Source: Bradyrhizobium sp. 195
Lineage (GTDB): Bacteria; Pseudomonadota; Alphaproteobacteria; Rhizobiales; Xanthobacteraceae
Direction of reading: 5' to 3'
NCBI RefSeq assembly: GCF_023101665.1
Contig: NZ_CP082161.1
Location: 3,100,001 to 3,164,000 of the forward strand
DNA: 64,000 nt
How positions within the stretch are numbered: position 1 is the stretch's first letter; every line of letters starts with the position of its first letter. Below are positions 47,864 to 58,658 of this stretch, in pieces. The notes beneath the pieces were generated by a model. It searched no databases. It saw only the letters and a program-made list of their open reading frames with translations, and was not told the DNA's origin. The translations under genes were made by a program, and so were the position numbers.

Positions 47864-49204
47864 GTGACCTCGCCCGCCCCGTTAGCCAAGCCTGACGCGC
47901 CCAGACGCCTATCGCTGCGCGCCCCGCTGGACCTGCTATTTCTGCTCTGCTGCGTCCTGCTAACCGCCGACGTGCTCGTCCCCGAGATCTTCGGCAGCGG
48001 CAAGACCAAGGATTACCCGCTGTGGTACTGGGCCGGGCAGCAGGTCTTGCAGGGTGAGCCATTCTATCCCGCCACGGCCATCGAGTATTTCGACTTCATC
48101 TATCCACCGCTCCCGGCGATCCTGCTGGCGATCCCGAGTTGGTTCGGCAAGATCCCGCTCTATCTCGTCCTGTCGATCCTGAATGCTTTGGCGTGGTGGT
48201 ACGCCGGAACGTACTCCCACGTCATGACCGGCTCGGACCGCAAGCCAGGTCCCTGGCTGGAAGCGCTGCCTGCTGTCGTCACCGTGCCCTTCGTGTTCGA
48301 TATGTTCGACCTCGGCCAGCCCAACCTCGTCCTGCTGGCGATGATGCTCTACGGTTTCTGGAGCTTGCGGTATCAGCGGTCATTGCTCGCCGGCTTCATG
48401 TTCGCGCTCGCCGCCGCCATCAAGGTGTTTCCAATTGCGGTGCTGCCTTATCTGATCTGGCGGCGCAAGTGGGAGGCCGTCGTCGCTACGGTCGCCTTCA
48501 CCGGCATCCTTCTCTATGTCGTGCCGGCGCCGATCCGCGGCTTCGAGCGCAACGCGGCCGAGCTTGCGCTCTGGTACCAGGGCATGGTCGGAACGAGCTC
48601 GGAAAAGGGCTTTGGCCAGCGTGACGAGCAGAACTGGTCGGGGGTCAACCAGTCGCTGATCGCCGTCACGCACCGCCTGGTCCGCCCGATCAACTACAAT
48701 CAGGACAGTCCCAACAAGCCGGCGCGCACGATGAATATCATCGACGTCGACTACAGGACGGCAAACTGGATCGTGCTGGCGTTGTCCGCATTGCTAGGGC
48801 TCAGCTTCGTCGCGATCATGCCGCGGCAAGCGCAGCGAACGGCGCGCTCGGATGCCGAGGAGCTCGGCATCCTGTTCTGCCTGATCACGGTGGCCTCGCC
48901 CCTGGCGCGGCAATACTACTTCATGTGGCTGTTCTTCCCGATGACGGTGTTGATGCATCGCGCCGCCTTCGACGAGCGGGCGGAGGTGCGCCTCGGAACC
49001 TGGCTGGCCCTCGGCGCTGCCGGCATTCTCATGCTGCTGGCGCTGCCGTGGTTTCCAACTGCGCTCCAGGCCTGGGGCAACAACCTCGCTGCGACCGCCG
49101 TTCTTGCGGGTACGCTCGCATGGCACATCCGCCATCCGCCGGTTGCGGCTGGCTCCCAGCCTGCGACGGCGCTAAAACCCAAGCATCTCGAAATGTCGCC
49201 TTGA
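47864..49204 (+). CDS. GT87-type (DUF2029) polytopic glycosyltransferase-like protein
   Basis: A 446-residue membrane protein with about ten hydrophobic helices. The segment DYPLWYWAGQQVLQGEPFYP near residue 50 is the periplasmic acceptor loop usual in the GT87/DUF2029 group of polyprenol-phosphate-sugar mannosyltransferases. I chose the GTG at 47864 (VTSPAPLAKP) since the frame upstream runs back into the repeat; the true start is uncertain. Its stop is 24 bases before the dipeptidase gene. The sugar and acceptor are unknown. Confidence 0.7.
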   Translation: MTSPAPLAKPDAPRRLSLRAPLDLLFLLCCVLLTADVLVPEIFGSGKTKDYPLWYWAGQQVLQGEPFYPATAIEYFDFIYPPLPAILLAIPSWFGKIPLYLVLSILNALAWWYAGTYSHVMTGSDRKPGPWLEALPAVVTVPFVFDMFDLGQPNLVLLAMMLYGFWSLRYQRSLLAGFMFALAAAIKVFPIAVLPYLIWRRKWEAVVATVAFTGILLYVVPAPIRGFERNAAELALWYQGMVGTSSEKGFGQRDEQNWSGVNQSLIAVTHRLVRPINYNQDSPNKPARTMNIIDVDYRTANWIVLALSALLGLSFVAIMPRQAQRTARSDAEELGILFCLITVASPLARQYYFMWLFFPMTVLMHRAAFDERAEVRLGTWLALGAAGILMLLALPWFPTALQAWGNNLAATAVLAGTLAWHIRHPPVAAGSQPATALKPKHLEMSP

Positions 49205-49227
49205 GACTCAAATTCAGGAATCCGACC

Positions 49228-50622
49228 ATGGCCAATGCGCAGCTTCAATCCGTGCTCGACCACATCGACAAGGATTTCGACAACAGCCTGGAGCGCCTGT
49301 TCGCGCTGCTCCGGATCAAGTCGATCTCCGCGGATCCGGCCTTTGCCGGGGACTGCAAGGCGGCGGCTGAGCATCTCGCGAAGGACATCGCGAGCCTCGG
49401 CGTTGCCACCGAGGTGAGACCGACCGCCGGCCATCCCGCCATCGTCGGCAAGACCGGGGCGGGCGGACGGCCGCACGTGATCTTCTACGGCCATTATGAC
49501 GTGCAGCCGGTCGATCCGCTCGATCTCTGGCACCGCCCGCCGTTCGAGCCCGTCGTCACCGATCATGCCGACGGCCGCAAGATCATCGTCGCGCGCGGCG
49601 CCGAGGACGACAAGGGCCAGGTGATGACCTTCGTCGAAGCCTGTCGCGCCTGGAAGAAGGTGACGGGCTCGCTGCCGATCGACATCACCTTCCTGATCGA
49701 AGGCGAGGAGGAGGTCGGCTCGAAGAACTTCGTGCCGTTCATCGAGGCCAACAAAGACGAGTTCAAAGCCGATTACGTGCTGGTTTGCGACACCGGCATG
49801 TGGGACCGCAACACGCCGGCGATCACGACCTCGCTGCGGGGCCTGCTCTATGAAGAGCTGAAGATCACCGCCGCCAATCGCGACCTGCATTCCGGCGTGT
49901 TCGGCGGCAGCGCGATGAATCCGATCCGGCTGCTCACGAAAATTCTGGGCGGTCTGTTCGACGACGACAACCGCATCACCATTCCCGGCTTCTATGACGG
50001 GATAAAGGATCTGCCGCCCGACATCCTCGAGCAATGGAAGAAGCTCAACCTGACGCCGGAGATGTTTTTGAAGCCGATCGGCCTGTCGATCCCGGCCGGC
50101 GAGAAGGGGCGCCTCCTGATCGAGCAGGCCTCCTCGCGCCCGACCTGCGACGTCAACGGCATCTGGGGCGGCTATATCGGCGAGGGCTCCAAGACGGTGA
50201 TCCCCTCGCATGCCTCGGCAAAGGTCTCGTTCCGCCTGGTCGAAGGGCAGGACCCGCAAAAGATCCGCAAGGCTTTTCGCGATTACGTGACGGCGCGCAT
50301 TCCCGGCGACTGCAAGGTCGAGTTCGGCGACCATTCCGCCGCGCCCGCGGTCGCACTCGACTGGAACATGAAGCCGCTTGCCGCCGCCAGCAAGGCGCTC
50401 ACCGACGAATGGGGCAAGGAGACCGTGCTGATGGGCTCCGGTGCCTCGATCCCGATTGTCGCCGACTTCAAGCGCACGCTCGGCCTCGACTCGCTGCTGG
50501 TCGGCTTCGGCCTCGACGACGACAACATCCACTCGCCGAACGAGAAGTACGACCTCCGCAGCTTCCAGAAGGGGATCCGCTCCTGGGCAAGGATCCTCGC
50601 GGCGCTGGCGGAGGTGAAGTGA
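49228..50622 (+). CDS. M20 family dipeptidase
   Basis: A 464-residue zinc metallopeptidase of the carnosinase/CNDP-like M20 group. Metal ligands: H in FYGHYDVQP near residue 89, D in AEDDKGQ near 125, catalytic EGEEEVGS near 159, D in CDTGMW near 188, and the last H in DDDNIHSPNEKY near 435. The dimerisation domain spans about 200-380. No signal peptide. It may be transcribed with the preceding glycosyltransferase, though roles differ. Confidence 0.9.
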   Translation: MANAQLQSVLDHIDKDFDNSLERLFALLRIKSISADPAFAGDCKAAAEHLAKDIASLGVATEVRPTAGHPAIVGKTGAGGRPHVIFYGHYDVQPVDPLDLWHRPPFEPVVTDHADGRKIIVARGAEDDKGQVMTFVEACRAWKKVTGSLPIDITFLIEGEEEVGSKNFVPFIEANKDEFKADYVLVCDTGMWDRNTPAITTSLRGLLYEELKITAANRDLHSGVFGGSAMNPIRLLTKILGGLFDDDNRITIPGFYDGIKDLPPDILEQWKKLNLTPEMFLKPIGLSIPAGEKGRLLIEQASSRPTCDVNGIWGGYIGEGSKTVIPSHASAKVSFRLVEGQDPQKIRKAFRDYVTARIPGDCKVEFGDHSAAPAVALDWNMKPLAAASKALTDEWGKETVLMGSGASIPIVADFKRTLGLDSLLVGFGLDDDNIHSPNEKYDLRSFQKGIRSWARILAALAEVK

Positions 50623-50625
50623 CTT

Positions 50626-50716
50626 CGTAGGGTGGGCAAAGGCGCAACGCGCCGTGCCCACCATCTCTCAGTGATCGTGAAAGAACGTGGGCACGCTGCG
50701 CTTTGCCCACCCTACG
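50626..50716. repeat. Palindromic repeat, GTAGGGTGGGCAAAG family
   Basis: It starts CGTAGGGTGGGCAAAGGCG and ends GCTTTGCCCACCCTACG. It follows the dipeptidase stop by three bases and is followed by a related but different element at 50736. Confidence 0.85.
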
Positions 50717-50735
50717 AGACCTTTATCCGCGGTGC

Positions 50736-50851
50736 CGTAGGGTGGATTAGCCGAAGGCGTAATCCACCAACTTTGTCCTGCATTCGCGGATACATGGTGG
50801 ATTACGCCAGCGGACTGCGCTTCGCGCAGCCGCGGGCTAATCCACCCTACG
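50736..50851. repeat. Palindromic repeat, GTAGGGTGGATTAG family
   Basis: It starts CGTAGGGTGGATTAGCCG and ends GGCTAATCCACCCTACG; inner arms GGCGTAATCCACCA and TGGTGGATTACGCC pair as well. It shares the first ten bases with the neighbouring element, so the two families are related. Confidence 0.85.
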
Positions 50852-50856
50852 AAGCC

Positions 50857-50893
50857 CCAAAATAAAAACGCCGCCCGGAATTGGGCGGCGTTT
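50857..50893 (-). terminator. Rho-independent terminator of the aldolase gene
   Basis: AAACGCCGCCC (50866-50876) and GGGCGGCGTTT (50883-50893) form a perfect stem. On the minus strand the stem is followed by a T-rich run (TTTTTATTTT), so it ends transcription of the class II aldolase gene, whose stop is at 50951. Confidence 0.8.
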
Positions 50894-50950
50894 CATTCCA
50901 AAAGGCGTAGAGGTTAGTTGGACACTACCCTACACCAAATCGGCAAAATC

Positions 50951-51730
50951 TCAAGACCGGTAACCCGGCAACTCGCGGTCGAGCTTGCGCAGCAGCGGCG
51001 GCCACACGAGGTTGGTGGCGCGCAGCTCGGCGCGATCGCGGTTGGCGAGCAGCTCGGTGTTCTTCTCGATCGCAATCTCCTCGACCGGATAGACCGGCGT
51101 GCCGAGTGCGCGCGTGCGCACCTGCATCGAGCAGGCGCGCTCGAGGTGATACATGCGCTCGAAGGCGGAGGCGACCGAGCGGCCGACGGTCAGCGTGCCG
51201 TGGTTGCGCAAGAGCATGTGGTTGTGGTCGCCGAGATCCTTCTGCAGCCGCGGCCGCTCGTCGTGGTCGAGCGCGATGCCTTCGTAGTCGTGATAGGCAA
51301 GGTCGTGGGTGACGAGCTGGGCGGTCTGGTTCAGCGGCAACAGGCCTTCCGCGCTGCTCGACACCGCGGTGCCGTCGAGGGTGTGGAGATGCAGCACGCA
51401 GATCGCGTCCTCGCGCACCTCGTGGATCGCCGAATGGATGGTGAAGCCGGCCGGGTTGATGGTGTATTCGCTCTCGGACAGCTGATTGCCGTGCAAATCG
51501 ACCTTGACGAGGCTCGACGCGGTGATCTCGTCGAACATCAGCCCATAAGGGTTGATGAGAAAGTGATGCTCGGGGCCCGGCACGCGCGCGGAGATATGGG
51601 TGTCGACCAGATCGTCCCAGCCGTACAGCGCGACCAGGCGATAGCAGGCGGCGAGATTGACCCGTTGCTGCCACTCAGCCTCCGTCATATCAGACGGCAC
51701 TTCCTTCAGGCGCGCTTCCGCTGGCGACAT
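50951..51730 (-). CDS. Class II aldolase/adducin family protein
   Basis: A 259-residue zinc-dependent aldolase-fold protein. The metal ligands are the histidines in VLHLHTLDG near residue 114 and LLRNHGTLTVG near 175; the substrate loop THISARVPG lies near 44. The group includes fuculose-phosphate aldolase and decarboxylase-like enzymes, and the substrate is unknown. The ATG at 51730 (MSPAEARLKE) is preferred to an upstream one at 51817, which lies in less conserved sequence. Confidence 0.85.
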   Translation of the reverse strand: MSPAEARLKEVPSDMTEAEWQQRVNLAACYRLVALYGWDDLVDTHISARVPGPEHHFLINPYGLMFDEITASSLVKVDLHGNQLSESEYTINPAGFTIHSAIHEVREDAICVLHLHTLDGTAVSSSAEGLLPLNQTAQLVTHDLAYHDYEGIALDHDERPRLQKDLGDHNHMLLRNHGTLTVGRSVASAFERMYHLERACSMQVRTRALGTPVYPVEEIAIEKNTELLANRDRAELRATNLVWPPLLRKLDRELPGYRS

Positions 51731-51818
51731 GGCTGATCTCTCCGAACATCGTTGTTGCGGGAGGGAGCCTAGTCTTGGGCGGGGCTGGCAGCAAGGCGCG
51801 GGAAGCGCGGCAGTCAAG

Positions 51819-51898
51819 CGTAGCCCGCATGAGCGAAGCGAGATGCGGGGCCGCTCTGAGAGGGGACCCGGATTTCGCTGCGCTCCATCCGGCTACGA
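51819..51898. repeat. Palindromic repeat, GTAGCCCGCATGAGC family
   Basis: It starts CGTAGCCCGCATGAGCGAAG and ends CGCTCCATCCGGCTACG, with GCGAAGCG, GATTTCGCTGCGC and GGGGACCCGG inside. A half copy (CGTTCCATCCGGGCTACGG) lies near 59875. Confidence 0.7.
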
Positions 51899-51920
51899 GG
51901 CTACGACTCCAGAGAAAATT

Positions 51921-53570
51921 CTACGGCGCCGGGATCGACAGCAGGCTGGAAATGCTGCGGCCGCGGATGTCGTAGACGCGGGCGAACACCACGTCGTCGC
52001 GCTTGATCTCGACCATCACGGGCGCGGTAAGGCCCTTGCAGTAGAACTCGCCGAGCGTCATCGCGAAATCGGCCGCGTTGGAATCCCAGCCGATGGTGAA
52101 GTCGGGCCCGAGCGCGACCTGGGCCGGGCGCTGCGGACCGCAGACGGCGACCTTCCATTTGCGATTGGTCGGCGGCACCTCCTGGCGCTCGACGATCTGC
52201 TCGCGCAATTCGTCCGAGGCCTGCTTCAGCGCGAGACCCCAATAGTCCAGCATGAAGCGGTCGTCGGCGCCGCGCACCGTACCGGCGATGTGGTTGAAGT
52301 GGGTGTATTGATAGGGATGCAGCCGGATCATCTCGGCGAGCGACAGCGCAAGGCCGAAGCAGAAGGTGGCGAGCACGACGGGCTGCCAGGTGCGGTGATT
52401 GGCGCGCAGGCGCTCCATGGCCCAGCCGAACGCGACGCCGCCGAGCACCGCCATCGGCGGAATCACGAATACGAAATGGCGGATGCCGTTGTACAGCGCC
52501 GGCCGCTTCACCATCGCGATCGCCAGCGGCAGGGTCGCAGCTAACGTCAGCATCAGCAGGATGGTCTTGCGCCGCGCCGGAACCTCGCGTCGCGGCAGCA
52601 TGGCGAAGGTGCTGACCACCGCGCCGCCCATCAGCACCAGCATCACCTCGGGCAGCTGCAGCGCGAACAGCGTCGGCAGGTAGGACCAGGGCATGTCCGG
52701 CACCGACACGATCGCGCCGTCGAACATCTCTTTCCAGGGCTTCTCGAAGAAATGCGAGAAGTAGGTCAGCGCCTCGAAGGGATTGCCGGGCTCCATGATC
52801 GACCACGGCCAGATCAGCCCCATCACGAGATAGCCGAACGCGAGGCCGGGCAGCAGCACGTAGACGACATGGGCGAAGCGGCGGACCGATTCGCGCAGGC
52901 CCTCGCTCCGCAGTTCCTCCAGGAACAGGGGCAGGAAGCCGAGCACGGCGTAGACCAGCGCGAGCCCGCCGAGAACGCGGCAGCCGAGCGAGAGGCCCGC
53001 GCCGAGCCCGACGATCAGGATCGTGCGCGGCGACGGCTGCGGATATTCCTCGGCGAGGCGGACGAGGCCGAGCATCAGGATGATCATGGCCACCGCGAAG
53101 GGCGCGTCCTTCGGATTCATGAACATGTGGCCGTAGAAGATCGGGCACAGCGCGAGCAGCAGGAGTGAGGCAAGACCGGCAAGGGGGCCGCCGATGCGGC
53201 GGCCGAGCCGCCACGTCACCGCAAGTCCGATCACGCCGACGATGGCGCCGACCAGACGGCGCGTCTCGAACAATTCGAGCGGAATGATCTTGTGCAGGAG
53301 GGCCGCGACCATGTCGAAGCCGCCGCCATACATGTAGAGATTCGCGAAGGAGAGCGCCGCGGTGTCCTTGAAGCCGGAACCGAACATGCGCAGCAACAGG
53401 TCGGCATATTCGGCGTGGGTATAATCGTCCCAGCCGAGGCCGTAGTCGCGGAAGGTCAAGCCGGCAATGACGGCGACCGCAGCCAGCACCAGCATGGCCA
53501 GATCGTCGCAAGTCCGTTCGACCGAGCGCCGCTGAGGCGTGTCGATCGCCGAAGTCGTGATGGATGTCAT
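51921..53570 (-). CDS. GT39-type polytopic membrane glycosyltransferase-like protein
   Basis: A 549-residue inner-membrane protein with about ten hydrophobic helices and a soluble C-terminal domain of about 100 residues. The acidic pair in DYGLGWDDYTHAEYADL near residue 42 is at the first periplasmic loop, as in the GT-C (ArnT/PMT-like) transferases. It should use a lipid-linked sugar; donor and acceptor are unknown. It stands alone between a repeat and a 310-base gap. Confidence 0.75.
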   Translation of the reverse strand: MTSITTSAIDTPQRRSVERTCDDLAMLVLAAVAVIAGLTFRDYGLGWDDYTHAEYADLLLRMFGSGFKDTAALSFANLYMYGGGFDMVAALLHKIIPLELFETRRLVGAIVGVIGLAVTWRLGRRIGGPLAGLASLLLLALCPIFYGHMFMNPKDAPFAVAMIILMLGLVRLAEEYPQPSPRTILIVGLGAGLSLGCRVLGGLALVYAVLGFLPLFLEELRSEGLRESVRRFAHVVYVLLPGLAFGYLVMGLIWPWSIMEPGNPFEALTYFSHFFEKPWKEMFDGAIVSVPDMPWSYLPTLFALQLPEVMLVLMGGAVVSTFAMLPRREVPARRKTILLMLTLAATLPLAIAMVKRPALYNGIRHFVFVIPPMAVLGGVAFGWAMERLRANHRTWQPVVLATFCFGLALSLAEMIRLHPYQYTHFNHIAGTVRGADDRFMLDYWGLALKQASDELREQIVERQEVPPTNRKWKVAVCGPQRPAQVALGPDFTIGWDSNAADFAMTLGEFYCKGLTAPVMVEIKRDDVVFARVYDIRGRSISSLLSIPAP

Positions 53571-53880
53571 GGCTATCGGTGCCCCGGAATCCCCTGTTGG
53601 CCCTGCTGGCGCGCGCGGGCCTCAACCCCGGACTCCCTATAGCGCAGTTCCATTAGCAAGTAATTGGGCATTATGGCTAAATTCCTGATGCGATGCAGCA
53701 ATTCCGGATCATTGACAGCAGCCTAGCAGTAATGGGCCGTAGCTGAAGGGAATGTGAATAAGTCCCTGATTTCCTTTTCATTAGGAACGTGGGTTGCAAT
53801 TCCCGGTTGGCCTGGAACACCGTATGACGGTATCGTGGCGTGACGGGTCGCGTGTGGATGTGCGGCCGGGGGTGAGTTCG
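53571..53880. other. 310-base divergent intergenic region
   Basis: The region carries the promoters of the GT39-type gene and the Pro-rich protein gene. GGAAC, 16 bases, GGTT at 53784-53808 is one base short of the EcfG stress promoter consensus (CGTT). No gene or repeat is seen. Confidence 0.4.
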
Positions 53881-54741
53881 ATGACCTTGGCATTGTTGAT
53901 CGCGGGGATTTTCGCCGTCGTGGCGGGCCTCCTTTCGATCCTATTTGGCTTCTCCGTCAGGGAGTTCAGCCTCGGCAGCCCCGTCATAATCTCGGGCACG
54001 ATCGGCGTCTGCACCGGGATGTTACTGGTCGGTCTCCATGTCGTGGTCATGGAGCTGAAAGGCATCGCGCGCCGGCTGGCTGGAGCTCCGTCCGAGGTTC
54101 GGGTCAGGCCCGTGCTGCCGGGCCTCGCCGTGCCTGCCGCCGCTGCGCCCGAGCTGATGACCGCCTCGGCCCCAAGGACCGAGCCGCCACCGCCACCACC
54201 CACCGCAGGCCCGCCGCCGTGGCAGAGCGAAGCCGCCGCGCGCGAGCGTCCGCGTGTCGAGGTGCCGCCGGAGCCGGAAGCCCCGACGCCGCCGGCAAGT
54301 CCGGAAGCGCCGCGCCGGCGCAACCTCCTGTTCGCCTCGACCTCGCGCAAGGAGCGCGAGCGCGCGGAGGCGAAGGGCGCCGAGGGGGCGCCGCCGCAGC
54401 TGCCTGCGGAGCCCACTGAGGCCCTGGATAGTCCGCCAGCAAGCTTCGACGATGCCTGGCCGAAGCCGGACCGCATGCGTCCGCCGGAGCCGCCGGCCGC
54501 CTTGCGCCGCCCGCCGGCGCGCTCGCCATCGACCTTCGCGGAGGCCGCTCCGCCGCCTGCACCCGAGCCGACGCCGGCAATTGTCGAGCAGCCGCCCGTG
54601 ACCGTGCTCAAATCCGGAATCGTCGACGGCATGGCCTATTCGCTCTATTCCGACGGCTCGATCGAAGCGCAGATGCCGGAGGGCATGATGCGCTTTGCCT
54701 CGATCGACGAGCTGCGCGCCCATCTCGACCAGCGCAGCTGA
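53881..54741 (+). CDS. Membrane-anchored Pro-rich hypothetical protein
   Basis: A 286-residue protein. Two hydrophobic helices (MTLALLIAGIFAVVAGLL and GTIGVCTGMLLVGLHVVV) fill the first 55 residues. Residues 75-240 are disordered and rich in Pro, Ala and Glu. The last 40 residues (GIVDGMAYSLYSDGSIEAQM to IDELRAHL) form a small conserved-looking domain. I prefer the ATG at 53881 for its GGGGGTGAG site; another ATG in frame is at 53824. I do not recognise the family. Confidence 0.65.
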   Translation: MTLALLIAGIFAVVAGLLSILFGFSVREFSLGSPVIISGTIGVCTGMLLVGLHVVVMELKGIARRLAGAPSEVRVRPVLPGLAVPAAAAPELMTASAPRTEPPPPPPTAGPPPWQSEAAARERPRVEVPPEPEAPTPPASPEAPRRRNLLFASTSRKERERAEAKGAEGAPPQLPAEPTEALDSPPASFDDAWPKPDRMRPPEPPAALRRPPARSPSTFAEAAPPPAPEPTPAIVEQPPVTVLKSGIVDGMAYSLYSDGSIEAQMPEGMMRFASIDELRAHLDQRS

Positions 54742-54888
54742 GGCAGCTGCGGCCAAGGAAAGCACCACCCCTCACTTGCAATCAGCTCATCCTCGTCAGT
54801 TGTCGTATTTCGGCCGAACGTATTGTTGACAGGCAAGAGTTCGGCGTCGTCTATCCCGGAAGGCGCAAGGTGGAGAGGGGGCGGGCCC

Positions 54889-55308
54889 ATGTCGGATGCC
54901 GGGGCTAAGAATTTCATCGAGCTGACCGCGAGCATCGTGTCGGCCTATCTCAGCAACAATCCGACGCCGGCCGCGGAGATTCCGAACCTGATCAGCCAGG
55001 TGCATGGCGCCCTGGTGCGGGTGTCGTCGGGCCGCACCGAGACCGCGCCGCTCGAGCCGGCGAAGCCTGCGGTCTCGCTGAAGAAGTCGATCGCGCCCGA
55101 TTATCTGGTCTGCCTGGAAGACGGCAAGCGGTTCAAGTCGCTGAAGCGCCATCTGCGCACGCAGTACAACATGACGCCGGAGCAATACCGCGAGAAATGG
55201 GGCCTGCCGGCCGACTATCCCATGGTCGCGCCGAACTATGCGGTGGCGCGTTCGCAACTGGCGAAGCAAATGGGCCTCGGGCAGCAGCAGCGGAAGAAGG
55301 GGAAGTAG
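54889..55308 (+). CDS. MucR/Ros family transcriptional regulator
   Basis: A 139-residue MucR/Ros regulator. The N-terminal oligomerisation part (FIELTASIVSAYLSNNPTP near 11) and the DNA-binding part (FKSLKRHLRTQYNMTPEQYR near 82) are typical. The zinc ligands are changed: C75, then D78 in place of Cys, H88, and Q92/Y93 where a second His is expected. Some rhizobial relatives work without zinc. The ATG at 54889 has a GGAGAGGGG site. MucR proteins bind AT-rich promoters and are often autoregulated. Confidence 0.88.
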   Translation: MSDAGAKNFIELTASIVSAYLSNNPTPAAEIPNLISQVHGALVRVSSGRTETAPLEPAKPAVSLKKSIAPDYLVCLEDGKRFKSLKRHLRTQYNMTPEQYREKWGLPADYPMVAPNYAVARSQLAKQMGLGQQQRKKGK

Positions 55309-55344
55309 TGCGGGTCGTGCGAATGGCCGCCGCTCGGGAGGCCT

Positions 55345-55436
55345 CGTAGGGTGGGCAAAGGCGCGAAGCGCCGTGCCCACGAGCTTCCTCCGATCACACT
55401 CAGAAGGTGGGCACGCTTCGCTTTGCCCACCCTACG
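55345..55436. repeat. Palindromic repeat, GTAGGGTGGGCAAAG family
   Basis: It starts CGTAGGGTGGGCAAAGGCG and ends CGCTTTGCCCACCCTACG. It lies between the convergent mucR-like and sufE genes. Third copy of the family in the window. Confidence 0.85.
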
Positions 55437-55457
55437 GGAGCTCCCTACGAAGCTTCT

Positions 55458-55886
55458 TTACGACGCTTCCGCCAGCGCCTCTTTCGCATCGGTCTTGATG
55501 CGCTCGACCATCGAGCGCAGGCCGTTGGAGCGCTGCGGCGTCAGATGATCGCGAAAGCCGAACTCGTTGAACACGGCGATCGCATCGGTATCGAGGATCT
55601 CCTGCGGCGTGCGGCCCGAATAGAGCGACAGCACGATCGCGACCAGCCCGCGCACGATATGCGCGTCGCTGTCGCCGCGATATTTCAGGATCGGTGCGCC
55701 ATTGCCGCGATCGACCAGCTTTTGAAGCCAGACCTGACTGACGCAGCCATTGACCTTGTTCTCGGCAGAATGTTCCGCCTCCGGCATCGGTTCCAGGGTG
55801 CGGCCAAGCTCGATGACGTACCGGTAGCGGTCGTCCCACTCGTCCAGAAGCTCGAAATTGTCCCTGATTTCGTCGATGTTGGTCAT
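55458..55886 (-). CDS. sufE: SufE, sulfur acceptor for Fe-S cluster assembly
   Basis: A 142-residue SufE protein that takes persulfide sulfur from SufS and passes it to the SUF scaffold. The active cysteine is in VNGCVSQVWLQ near residue 48. HIVRGLVAIVLSLYSGRTP near 76 is typical of the fold. Start at 55886 (MTNIDEIRDNFE). No suf genes are nearby; the isolated location is common in alphaproteobacteria. Confidence 0.92.
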   Translation of the reverse strand: MTNIDEIRDNFELLDEWDDRYRYVIELGRTLEPMPEAEHSAENKVNGCVSQVWLQKLVDRGNGAPILKYRGDSDAHIVRGLVAIVLSLYSGRTPQEILDTDAIAVFNEFGFRDHLTPQRSNGLRSMVERIKTDAKEALAEAS

Positions 55887-55954
55887 GCTAGCCCGTGTTC
55901 CCGCTTCCCGCCAATATAGGGATGCGAGGGACCGAAATCGATAGGGTTTGGGCG

Positions 55955-56398
55955 CTAATTCGCCGGCTGCGGACCGCGCCATTCCAGTGCGAGGTCGTCC
56001 TGGCTCAGCGTGTCGTGCGGCGCGTCGCTCGAGACGGCATCGCCTTCGCCGGCCATCGCGATCGAGCCGGTATGGTCGGGCGCCTTCTTGTCGTTCTTCT
56101 CGTTCTTGTCGTTCTTGTCGTTGGAGATCTGCTCTTTCTTGTCGTTGATGATCTGGTAGATCTTGCGCGCGCCGTCCTGGGCGCGCTGGCCGATGATGGT
56201 CGCGGCCTGTCCACCGACCTCGCAGGCCGCCGGCTGGCGCTTGCAGAATTGGGTCATGTCCGAGACGGCCGCGGTCGCAGCCTGCACCGCGTCGGCGGCG
56301 CCGATCTGCGGCAGCTTGTCCGATTCGGGTGTCTTGTCCCTGGGCAGGAGCACCAGCACCAGCCCGAGCCAGAATGTGATGCGAAGCAGAAAGCGCAT
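55955..56398 (-). CDS. DUF5330 domain protein
   Basis: A 147-residue exported or membrane-anchored protein. The N-terminus MRFLLRITFWLGLVLVLLP is one hydrophobic helix and is characteristic of DUF5330. A small helical domain with two cysteines (MTQFCKRQPAACEVGG near 48-58) follows. Then comes a charged tract NDKNDKNEKNDKK near 93, coded by short tandem repeats of about nine bases. Function is unknown. The start at 56398 is chosen over an upstream ATG at 56458. Confidence 0.72.
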   Translation of the reverse strand: MRFLLRITFWLGLVLVLLPRDKTPESDKLPQIGAADAVQAATAAVSDMTQFCKRQPAACEVGGQAATIIGQRAQDGARKIYQIINDKKEQISNDKNDKNEKNDKKAPDHTGSIAMAGEGDAVSSDAPHDTLSQDDLALEWRGPQPAN

Positions 56399-56783
56399 CT
56401 TGCGACCTGTACGTTCGATCCCGCCCGCGGCGATCTCCGCGGAAGTCGGACCTAGCAACTCTCGATAAATCGCAAGTGATTGCCTTGAGCTTAATTCGCG
56501 GAAAATTTACGCAAAATTCTTTGGGATCGACGGTGTCGTAAATTTTCAATTGACGCCGGCGCCCGCGATTCTGCCGGCATGCGCATCCACCAATTCGAAA
56601 CCATGAGCGGGAAGGGTGAAACCCTGTGTTCACCATCCTCACTGAAGACGTCGGCAAATCGTCTAAAAAGCCCTGCGATGTCCCGGCGTCCGGCCGCACG
56701 CAGCGCCGCCTTAGCACTCGTTTAAGGTCGCTCTGACACGGTGGCTCAACGACAAGGAGGCGTTCCGGCGCGTCTTCCGACGA
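56399..56783. other. 385-base divergent region with an AT-rich inverted repeat
   Basis: GAAAATTTACG (56501-56511) and CGTAAATTTTC (56537-56547) are perfect 11-base inverted copies 25 bases apart in otherwise GC-rich sequence. The region should carry promoters for DUF5330 and the histidine kinase. The AT-rich arms could bind a regulator such as MucR, encoded 1.2 kb away. No gene is seen. Confidence 0.5.

Positions 56784-58650
<1,867 letters not shown>

Positions 58651-58658
<8 letters not shown>

Noticed and set aside
53784..53808. EcfG-type stress promoter GGAAC-N16-GGTT
   Set aside because: The -10 should be CGTT; one mismatch in a short motif in a large gap is not sufficient.
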